5,000 nucleotides of DNA from Mageeibacillus sp. UBA4314 (GTDB lineage: Bacteria > Bacillota > Clostridia > Saccharofermentanales > Saccharofermentanaceae), in contig DGUI01000036.1 of NCBI GenBank assembly GCA_002394605.1, forward strand, positions 1 through 5,000. The letters run 5' to 3'. Made by a program: the position numbers and the translations under genes. Of this stretch, positions 1-4,788 are shown piece after piece (position 1 is the first letter of the stretch; each line of letters begins with the position of its first letter). The notes under the pieces were generated by a model, which saw nothing but the letters and a program-made list of their open reading frames with translations, had not been told where the DNA came from and ran no database searches.

Positions 1-340
1 TACATTGAGTGATCTGCTGAATACGCAGAGTAACTGTCAGTGTAAGTGGAGTTACATTGAGCACTTTACTGAATACGCAGCAGATCGCTCAAGGTAGTGT
101 GCATTACATTGAGCACTTTACTGAGCACGTAGCAGATCGCTCAAGGTAGTGTGCATTACATTGAGCACTTTACTGAATACGCAGCAGATCGCTCAAGGTA
201 GTGTGCATTACATTGAGTACTTTACTGAATACGCAGCAGATCGCTCAAGGTAGTGTGCATTACATTGAGCACTTTACTGAATACGCAGCAGATCGCTCAA
301 GGTAGTGCGCATTACATTGAGCACTTTACTGAATACGCAG
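1..340. repeat. 52-bp tandem repeat array (left array)
   Basis: Six full units begin at 1, 53, 105, 157, 209 and 261, and a partial one at 313, with an exact 52-nt period. Units from 53 on are nearly identical; the unit at 1-52 is clearly divergent after its first nine bases. Each unit has TTGAGC and GCTCAA arms enclosing an inner CTG-AATACG-CAG mini-hairpin, separated by symmetrical 6-nt internal loops. GCTCAA can alternatively pair with TTGAGC of the next unit across 16 nt. Variants in the arms (TTGAGT at 209; CTG/TAG at 105) keep G-U pairing. No open reading frame with a ribosome binding site crosses it. There are no unique spacers, so it is not a CRISPR array. It may extend left of the window. 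Function is unknown. Confidence 0.95.
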
Positions 341-394
341 ACTAACTTTCAATCTAACTGACTCTAGTTTGAGTTTTTGTCTGCCTGCGCAGAC
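335..394. repeat. Degenerate 52-bp dyad unit continuing the left array
   Basis: After 340 the sequence departs from the left-array consensus but the 52-nt phase does not break. CAG at 338, CAA at 350, TTG at 369, CTG at 381 and CAG at 390 all fall exactly where the left array predicts. The arms here read CAGAC (338), CAATC (350), GTTTG (367), GTCTG (379) and CAGAC (390), so the outer arms match the right-hand array at 4778-5000. A 6-bp hairpin GTCTGC/GCAGAC with a 4-nt loop lies at 379-394, just beyond the 3' end of the AraC gene. On the minus strand no T-run follows it, so it is not a canonical terminator. Confidence 0.7.
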
Positions 395-400
395 TAATCT

Positions 401-1126
401 CTACCCGTCTTCCCTGTACCTCTTCGGCGTCATGCCACACTCCCTTGTAAAGACTTTGGTAAAGTAACTCTGGCTCGGGAAAGCCAGCGCATTTGATATC
501 CACATGATCGGATAATCTGAATTCTTCAGCATGTTGCGCGAAGTCTCTATCTTCTTGTCCAGGATGTACCTGCTGACGCTAAAGCCGGTCTCGCTCTTGA
601 ACAGCCGCGACAGATAGCCCTCCGACAGCCCGGTGATCCTGCACAGATCCTCCATCCTGATGCGGACGTCGAGATGCTCGTGGATGTAGTCGATGCATTT
701 GGTCACGTGCCTTGAGTGCACCTCGCCCTTGGCGATCTCGCGCATCCTTGATGTGTAGGCAAGGCACATTTCGCGGTGGAGGTCGGAGATCTCTTCCACT
801 GTCCCCGCCTGGTCCGCCAGCTGGATATAGTAGTCGCTCATGCTGAACGATTCCGACAGCTGCATCCCGCCCTCGATGCAGGTGCGGGCGATGAGCGCCG
901 TCGTGATCACATAGTGGTACTTCATGTTCTGGAGGGCGTCCTCAGACAGGAGACCGAGCCCCGTCTTGTCGTGAAAGCGTTCCTTGAGCAGATTCTCCAC
1001 GCGCGCCGTATCGCCCATCCGGATGGACGTGTAGAAATCCATTTCGGGCAGGAGAGAGGCGTGGATGGACCGTATGTCACGGTTGAGGTATTCCTGATAA
1101 GATATCTTGCGTTTCTTCTTGTTCAT
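401..1126 (-). CDS. AraC/XylS-family transcriptional regulator
   Basis: This 241-residue cytoplasmic DNA-binding protein has the AraC family layout. Its C-terminal ~100 residues hold two helix-turn-helix units: about 157-178 (MEDLCRITGLSEGYLSRLFK) and about 206-228. They are followed by the family signature around GMTPKRYR at 231-238. The N-terminal ~130 residues resemble the helical sensor-like domain of clostridial AraC regulators (PEMDFYTSIRMGD near 27-39, RTCIEGGMQLSESFSMSDYYIQ near 81-102), not a cupin sugar-binding arm. The ligand is unknown. The gene is divergent from the GH16 glucanase with about 100 bp between starts, so control of that gene is a reasonable inference. The ATG at 1126 has no Shine-Dalgarno sequence; a TATAAT box only 6 nt upstream suggests a leaderless mRNA. 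The 3' end abuts the repeat units at 335-394. Confidence 0.93.
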   Translation of the reverse strand: MNKKKRKISYQEYLNRDIRSIHASLLPEMDFYTSIRMGDTARVENLLKERFHDKTGLGLLSEDALQNMKYHYVITTALIARTCIEGGMQLSESFSMSDYYIQLADQAGTVEEISDLHREMCLAYTSRMREIAKGEVHSRHVTKCIDYIHEHLDVRIRMEDLCRITGLSEGYLSRLFKSETGFSVSRYILDKKIETSRNMLKNSDYPIMWISNALAFPSQSYFTKVFTRECGMTPKRYREDG

Positions 1127-1132
1127 GGGATG

Positions 1133-1162
1133 ATTATATCATCAAAACATCATTTTAGTCAT
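1133..1162 (-). promoter_or_regulatory. Promoter of the AraC gene, probably leaderless
   Basis: On the minus strand a perfect TATAAT lies at 1138-1133. An approximate -35 (ATGACT, 1162-1157) sits 18 nt upstream. Transcription would begin about 7 nt past the -10, at or next to the A of the start codon at 1126. This fits the lack of any Shine-Dalgarno sequence before that ATG. The -10 lies within a 6-bp inverted repeat, GATGAT-tat-ATCATC (1129-1143), a possible autoregulatory site. Confidence 0.6.
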
Positions 1163-1176
1163 CATAGATACATCAC
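1138..1176. promoter_or_regulatory. Helically phased ATCAT/ATCAC repeats, possible AraC operator
   Basis: ATCAT occurs at 1138, 1149 and 1161 and ATCAC at 1172, at spacings of 11, 12 and 11 nt, placing them on one DNA face. They fill the spacer between the divergent AraC and GH16 genes. They cover the -35 and -10 of the AraC gene and end just upstream of the candidate GH16 -10. AraC proteins typically bind direct repeats next to or over the -35 region, so this is the likeliest operator, but that is inferred. Confidence 0.4.
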
Positions 1177-1190
1177 GCAGAGCACGCCTG

Positions 1191-1199
1191 TGTTACTGT
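1191..1199 (+). promoter_or_regulatory. Candidate extended -10 of the GH16 gene
   Basis: TGTTACTGT fits an extended -10 (TG-N-TACTGT, 4 of 6 matches to TATAAT) and would give a leader of about 20 nt holding the AAGGAGG at 1216-1222. No good -35 is seen 17 nt upstream, where the phased ATCAC site lies instead, as expected of an activator-dependent promoter. The evidence is weak. Confidence 0.3.
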
Positions 1200-1228
1200 A
1201 TCCTTAACATCCCCCAAGGAGGCGACAT

Positions 1229-2650
1229 ATGAACACGCGCAAGATCTTAAACACAATCACAGGAAGCGTGACGGTCATGGCACTACTCACATCATGCACG
1301 GGAACCACAGCATCACAGCCGGCGGACACATCAGCAGCCGCTGAGAGCACCACCGAGATCACGGCTCCAGCCGAGACGACACCCACACCCGAACTGGAGG
1401 GCTACAACCTCCTCTGGAGCGACGAGTTCGACGGCAACACCTTAAACCTCGACAACTGGACGCGCGAAGTCCGCGAGCCCGGGTGGACCAACCACGAACT
1501 ACAGGAATACCGCGACTCCGAAGAGAACGTTTTCGTGAAGGACGGAAACCTCGTCCTCAAGGCGATCAAGACCGAGAAAGACGGCAAGCCCTACTACACA
1601 TCGGGCAAGGTCAACTCCCAGAACAAGAAAGACTTCATGTACGGCAAGGTGGAGATCCGCGCCAAAGTCCCCGAAGGCCAGGGCTTATGGCCAGCAGCCT
1701 GGATGATGCCCCAGGACGAAAGCTTCTACGGCCAGTGGCCCAAGTGCGGCGAGATCGATATCATGGAGAGCCTCGGCAACGACACCAAGATCTCCTACTC
1801 CACCATCCACTACGGTGAACCCCACGCCGAACAGCAGGGCACACTCACCCTCGACTCCGGCAGCTTCTCCTCCGACTTCCACATCTACTCCGTCGAGTGG
1901 GAGCCCGGCGAAATGCGCTTCTACACGGACGACCAGCTCGTCCTGACAGTCAACGACTGGTTCACCGCCGAGGAAGGCCAGGACGACAAGCCCTACCCCG
2001 CCCCCTTCAACCAGCCGTTCTTCGTCCAGATGAACCTCGCTGTCGGCGGCGACTGGCCTGGCAATCCTGATGAGTCCACCAACTTTGACAACGCCGAGTT
2101 CCTGATCGACTACGTCCGCGTCTACCAGAAGCCCTCCTACGACACCAACGTCGAGAAGCCCCCGATGGTCTTCAAGGAACCGCTCGAGGACGGCAACTAC
2201 ATCTACAACGGCGACTTCGCCACAGCAGAAGACTTAAGCGACGACAAGGACTGGAAATTTCTCCTCTTCGAAGGCGGCGCCGGCGAAGCAAAGATCGAAG
2301 ACAATGTCGCAATAATAACTTCCACCAACTGCGGAACCGAAGAGTATTCAGTCCAGTTCCTCCAGGCAGACATGCCCGTTCTTAAGGGACATAAATACAA
2401 GGTAACCTTTGACATCAAGTCCGACGAAGACCGCGACGTCGTCCTCGCCGTTACAGCCCCCAACAACGGCTGGAACAGGTACTACCCCGATACCCCTTAT
2501 GAAGTAACCGGGAAATGGAAGACTTACACATTCGAGTTCACCTCTGACTCCAAGGACGACAACTACGCAAGGCTTGAGTTCAATATGGGCAAGCATGGAT
2601 ACACATCGACTGTATATATCAGAAATGTCAGGTACGAAGAGGTTAAGTAA
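1229..2650 (+). CDS. GH16 endo-beta-1,3(4)-glucanase (laminarinase type), lipoprotein with C-terminal CBM-like domain
   Basis: The 473-residue protein is predicted to hydrolyse internal linkages of beta-1,3- or mixed beta-1,3/1,4-glucans such as laminarin or cereal glucan at the cell surface. Residues 1-22 are a signal peptide ending in a lipobox (LTSC), with Cys23 the lipid-anchored residue. A Ser/Thr/Ala/Glu/Pro linker covers about 24-56. The GH16 domain covers about 57-300. Its active site EIDIME holds Glu175 (nucleophile), Asp177 and Glu180 (acid/base); the ExDxxE beta-bulge form is typical of laminarinases, not of lichenases. GLWPAAWMMP (152-161) and the closing DYVRVYQ (294-300) are also typical. 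About 320-473 resembles a CBM4/9-type beta-sandwich (NYIYNGDF start, TFDIKSD, IRNVRYEEV end). AAGGAGG lies 6 nt before the ATG. Codons are strongly C-ending, less so in the C-terminal domain. The exact substrate is not determined by sequence. Confidence 0.95.
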   Translation: MNTRKILNTITGSVTVMALLTSCTGTTASQPADTSAAAESTTEITAPAETTPTPELEGYNLLWSDEFDGNTLNLDNWTREVREPGWTNHELQEYRDSEENVFVKDGNLVLKAIKTEKDGKPYYTSGKVNSQNKKDFMYGKVEIRAKVPEGQGLWPAAWMMPQDESFYGQWPKCGEIDIMESLGNDTKISYSTIHYGEPHAEQQGTLTLDSGSFSSDFHIYSVEWEPGEMRFYTDDQLVLTVNDWFTAEEGQDDKPYPAPFNQPFFVQMNLAVGGDWPGNPDESTNFDNAEFLIDYVRVYQKPSYDTNVEKPPMVFKEPLEDGNYIYNGDFATAEDLSDDKDWKFLLFEGGAGEAKIEDNVAIITSTNCGTEEYSVQFLQADMPVLKGHKYKVTFDIKSDEDRDVVLAVTAPNNGWNRYYPDTPYEVTGKWKTYTFEFTSDSKDDNYARLEFNMGKHGYTSTVYIRNVRYEEVK

Positions 2651-2677
2651 GTTTTTGTTTGGTGTTATGGTTATTGG

Positions 2678-2706
2678 CCCCGCATCGATCGAGATGCGGG
2701 GTTTTT
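2678..2706 (+). terminator. Rho-independent terminator of the GH16 gene
   Basis: A perfect 9-bp GC-rich stem (CCCCGCATC 2678-2686 with GATGCGGGG 2693-2701) with a 6-nt loop is followed at once by TTTTT (2702-2706). It begins 27 nt after the GH16 stop, making the glucanase a single-gene transcript. Confidence 0.93.
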
Positions 2707-2734
2707 GGTTGGGGGTGGGACGGGGTTAACCTCC

Positions 2735-2836
2735 ATTCTATAAATCGCTCTATGTTTTTTCATTACATAGAACGAAATATAGAATATTCTATAAATCATT
2801 CTATGTTTTGCATTTACATAGAGCAGTATATAGAAT
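2735..2836. repeat. Two tandem 51-bp palindromic units forming a 102-bp dyad (middle array)
   Basis: Units 2735-2785 and 2786-2836 are direct repeats. Each is itself a dyad: ATTCTATA, 6 nt, TCTATG, 11 nt, CATAGA, 6 nt, TATAGAAT. The unit junction is a perfect 16-bp palindrome, TATAGAATATTCTATA. The two copies agree in these arms and differ only in spacers and loop. The whole array also reads as one long nested dyad: GCTCTATG (2747-2754) pairs with CATAGAGC (2817-2824), enclosing CATAGAA with TTCTATG. It is AT-rich and lies between the GH16 terminator and the convergent repressor operon. No T-run follows it. Arm spacing matches the arrays at both window ends. Confidence 0.9.
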
Positions 2837-2912
2837 GGATGATCAAAAAAGCATTTGCAGCATCATAGTAAAGATCAGCAACCCCGGCAGCTCAACACTC
2901 CACCCCAATCGA

Positions 2913-2940
2913 AAGGAGCTGCCGGTTAAGGCAACTCCTT
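2913..2940 (-). terminator. Weak terminator-like hairpin after the repressor operon
   Basis: In minus-strand RNA, 2940-2930 pairs with 2923-2913 as an 11-bp stem with one G-U pair and a 6-nt loop, starting 4 nt after the repressor stop codon. Only a poor T-run follows (TTT, then CGATT). The second arm can instead pair with 2893-2884 (10-bp stem, 22-nt loop), so two exclusive hairpins are possible. It is the best candidate for the operon's 3' end, but not a canonical terminator. Confidence 0.45.
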
Positions 2941-2944
2941 CTTC

Positions 2945-3154
2945 TTATTCCTTTGTGTATTCCAATATATCCCCGGGCTGGCAGTCCAGCGCCTCGCATA
3001 TCGCTTCCAGTGTGGAGAACCTGATCGCACTGATCTTGCCGTTCTTCATCTTGGAGAGGTTGACGTTCGACACGCCCACTCTCTCCGACAGTTCGTTCAG
3101 TGAGATCTTCCTGTCTGCCATGACTCTGTCGAGCCTTAGTATGATCTGTCCCAT
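2945..3154 (-). CDS. Small Cro/C1-type (XRE) helix-turn-helix regulator, YozG-like
   Basis: This 69-residue protein is essentially a single helix-turn-helix domain: helices around 18-40 (SLNELSERVGVSNVNLSKMK), then KISAIRFSTLEAICEALDCQPGDILEY. The layout and the ending (CQPGDILEY) are typical of the HTH_26/YozG group of stand-alone repressors. It has no ligand or protease domain. AAGGAG at 3166-3161 lies 6 nt before the ATG. The DUF2975 stop codon at 3167-3165 overlaps this site, so the two genes are a tight, probably translationally coupled operon. Pairing of such a regulator with a DUF2975 membrane protein is common in Firmicutes. Autoregulation of the promoter at 3866-3838 is likely but inferred. 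Confidence 0.92.
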   Translation of the reverse strand: MGQIILRLDRVMADRKISLNELSERVGVSNVNLSKMKNGKISAIRFSTLEAICEALDCQPGDILEYTKE

Positions 3155-3164
3155 ATCAATCTCC

Positions 3165-3758
3165 TTAAAGTGTCTCGTCTGACTGGATCTGCAGTGTCTT
3201 GCCGTAGTCCAGGATCGACCTTACCGCCCATGTCACGATGAGTCCGAGCCCGCCGAAAGCAGCCCCGTTCGTCATCAGCAGCATCGCGCTCGACACGATC
3301 ATGACGATCGTAACCCTCTTAATGATCTTATCCGTAAACGGAGTGTCGCTCGTCTCGATCAGCGCGAAAACCCCGTTGACCATCTTCATCAGCACTGCAA
3401 CCACCGCCATCACAACAGCCATCACTGCAAGATATGCGCCGAAAACCGTGCTGTAGGGGTGAGCATCTATCAGATCCTGGACAGCCTTGATGTCAGAGTG
3501 CGCATTCGTGGGATTGCCCAGGTCGATGTTGAACCACTTCGCCGTCATGATATCTTCTGAATCTTCGGTAACAATGCCGTTCTCCTTCGCCTTCATGATC
3601 TCACTGTCGAACTTGCTTCCCATCCCGAAAATGATCACCGATCCCGCGATCGCCGCCACACATCCCACGATCGCGATGATGCACAAGATGTTGCTTACGA
3701 TCTTGCCGGCATGGCAGCTCTTCTTTATCCTGTTGAGTTTTACATTTACTTCGTCCAT
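3165..3758 (-). CDS. DUF2975-family four-helix membrane protein
   Basis: The 197-residue protein has four likely membrane segments: about 20-45, 104-126, 148-164 and 166-183. The C-terminal motif YGKTLQIQSDETL (185-197) is characteristic of DUF2975 proteins, whose ends resemble LQ-x-x-x-DETL. A polar stretch of about 50 residues (51-100, rich in Asp/Glu/Lys) sits between segments 1 and 2, somewhat longer than I expect for the family. The family has no established biochemical function. Its partner is the YozG-like repressor immediately downstream (10 nt apart), suggesting a membrane component linked to that regulator's signal. AAGGAG at 3772-3767 lies 8 nt before the ATG, supporting this start. 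Membership rests on the C-terminal motif, topology and gene pairing. Confidence 0.85.
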   Translation of the reverse strand: MDEVNVKLNRIKKSCHAGKIVSNILCIIAIVGCVAAIAGSVIIFGMGSKFDSEIMKAKENGIVTEDSEDIMTAKWFNIDLGNPTNAHSDIKAVQDLIDAHPYSTVFGAYLAVMAVVMAVVAVLMKMVNGVFALIETSDTPFTDKIIKRVTIVMIVSSAMLLMTNGAAFGGLGLIVTWAVRSILDYGKTLQIQSDETL

Positions 3759-3837
3759 TTTGTTGTCTCCTTAAGTTTGTTCCCTTATTTGGTCTATCAG
3801 TTGAAGTTCACCGGCCGGATTGCTTGCTGATGATATG

Positions 3838-3866
3838 ATATTACATCGGGCGATAATGTTTGTCAA
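3838..3866 (-). promoter_or_regulatory. Sigma-A-type promoter of the DUF2975-repressor operon
   Basis: On the minus strand a perfect -35 TTGACA (3866-3861) is followed after 17 nt by TAATAT (3843-3838, 4 of 6 matches to TATAAT). Transcription would start near 3831, giving a leader of about 70 nt before the DUF2975 start. The direct repeat TGATATGATA (plus strand 3831-3840) overlaps the -10 and start and could be an operator for the operon's repressor; that part is speculative. Confidence 0.7.
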
Positions 3867-3937
3867 CAATAAATTAATGATAAACGATAAAAATATTGCG
3901 ATAGTAGATAATTATGCAAAAATAACAAACGATACGG

Positions 3938-3983
3938 TTTTTTCCGATTTTCGTATTTTTTCGGAGCTTTTTCCGGCGTTTTT
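3938..3983 (+). other. Phased T-tracts, likely curved DNA, upstream of the nuclease-like gene
   Basis: Five runs of 4-6 T lie at 3938-3943, 3948-3951, 3956-3961, 3968-3972 and 3979-3983, with centres about 9-11.5 nt apart. Runs of this kind in helical phase bend DNA. The region from about 3845 to 4000 is AT-rich and should hold the promoter of the downstream gene, but I could not identify a convincing -35/-10 pair. Confidence 0.45.
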
Positions 3984-4015
3984 GATGGTATGGTTGAGGG
4001 AAGTTTAATGATCTT

Positions 4016-4024
4016 AGGAGGTGA
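4016..4024 (+). promoter_or_regulatory. Ribosome binding site fixing the start at 4030
   Basis: AGGAGGTGA is a near-perfect anti-16S match. The in-frame GTG at 4021 is part of it and so cannot be the start. The ATG at 4030 lies 8 nt after GGAGG, the expected spacing. Confidence 0.85.
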
Positions 4025-4029
4025 GACGG

Positions 4030-4788
4030 ATGAATAACATATTTGATTCAGCGATAACAGAGTTCTTTTTGCTGCATAAGGAATATTTGGTCAAGGTACT
4101 TGATCAAATGCCGTTGGTCAAGGCGGGGCATCACGGTGAGAATCAGGTGTTCAGATTGTACTATGACGATCATCATAGTTATAAGGAAATAACAAGTTCC
4201 AGTAATCTGTGGGATTCAACTCAAATGATGTATCTCCAAAGAGCCAAGATAGGAGAAATGCTTGCTATTACCAATAAGATCATCAGTTCATTTTCAGTTA
4301 AAAACAGGTTAGGCTCTTGTTCCATAATCAATACTTCTAATGCTTACGACAGTAATTTCTTCGACAGTTTGAAAGATAGTTCCTGTTCAGTGGAGAATAA
4401 AACAAAATACTATTACAATGGGAGAAATTACCGTTCAAGATCGGAAATGTTGATTGCAATTGTGCTTGATGAACTTGGACTGGAATATAAATACGATGTG
4501 AAACTTATGCTTAATGGTGAGATGATCACGACTGATTTTGTCATTATCTTCAGAGAGTTTAACAGATGTGTGTTGTTAGAATACTTTGGAAGGTCAGATG
4601 ATCCTAAGAAGAATCACAGTAATACTCTTAAGATCGAGACTTACCATAACTCTGAAATCTATATTGGCCGTGATCTGTTTATTCTATCCGGGAATTTGTA
4701 CTATACTCCGGGGGCAGATGTTATAAGACTAACCTTGATGTCGATCATCGCTGAGATCACATGTTACCACCTTGAATATTCAGACTAA
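4030..4788 (+). CDS. Probable PD-(D/E)XK nuclease-like protein of unknown role
   Basis: The 252-residue protein is not one I can name. Its C-terminal half looks like a restriction-endonuclease-type fold: YRSRSEMLIAIVLDELGLEY (134-153) with Glu139, then Asp169 in TTDFVIIF, then Glu184 in VLLEYFG, and Lys201 with a following Tyr. In related clostridial proteins this order (SE, DF, E-hydrophobic-x-G, K-x-x-x-Y) marks the catalytic core, though the usual Lys of ExK is Phe here (EYF). The N-terminal half (1-125) is helical and polar with no recognised domain. There is no signal peptide or membrane helix. Codon use is visibly AT-rich compared with the GH16 gene, suggesting acquisition by transfer. 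Its last codons and TAA stop fall in the first unit of the tandem array that follows. It may be a defence or mobile-element component, but no partner gene is visible. Confidence 0.85.
   Translation: MNNIFDSAITEFFLLHKEYLVKVLDQMPLVKAGHHGENQVFRLYYDDHHSYKEITSSSNLWDSTQMMYLQRAKIGEMLAITNKIISSFSVKNRLGSCSIINTSNAYDSNFFDSLKDSSCSVENKTKYYYNGRNYRSRSEMLIAIVLDELGLEYKYDVKLMLNGEMITTDFVIIFREFNRCVLLEYFGRSDDPKKNHSNTLKIETYHNSEIYIGRDLFILSGNLYYTPGADVIRLTLMSIIAEITCYHLEYSD

Noticed and set aside
1..340. CRISPR array
   Set aside because: The whole 52-bp period is repeated with almost no unique spacer sequence, and no cas gene is nearby.
1483..1818. Second-frame plus-strand open frame inside the GH16 gene
   Set aside because: The GH16 frame here contains the catalytic motif and conserved fold; the other frame is open only because of GC-rich, C-ending codon use and its product is Arg/Gln-rich with no domain.
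2735..2836. Bidirectional terminator between convergent genes
   Set aside because: The stems are AT-rich and no T-run follows on either strand; a strong terminator for the GH16 gene already lies at 2678-2706.
2659..2868. Small plus-strand reading frame of 69 codons
   Set aside because: It runs through the terminator and the palindromic array, has no ribosome binding site, and its product merely reflects the repeat.
3820..4008. Plus-strand reading frame of about 62 codons before the nuclease-like gene
   Set aside because: No Shine-Dalgarno sequence at its first or internal starts, and it overlaps the minus-strand operon promoter and the phased T-tracts; it is probably chance in AT-rich DNA.
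4021..4029. GTG start at 4021 for the nuclease-like gene
   Set aside because: This GTG is part of the AGGAGGTGA ribosome binding site; the ATG at 4030 has correct spacing.
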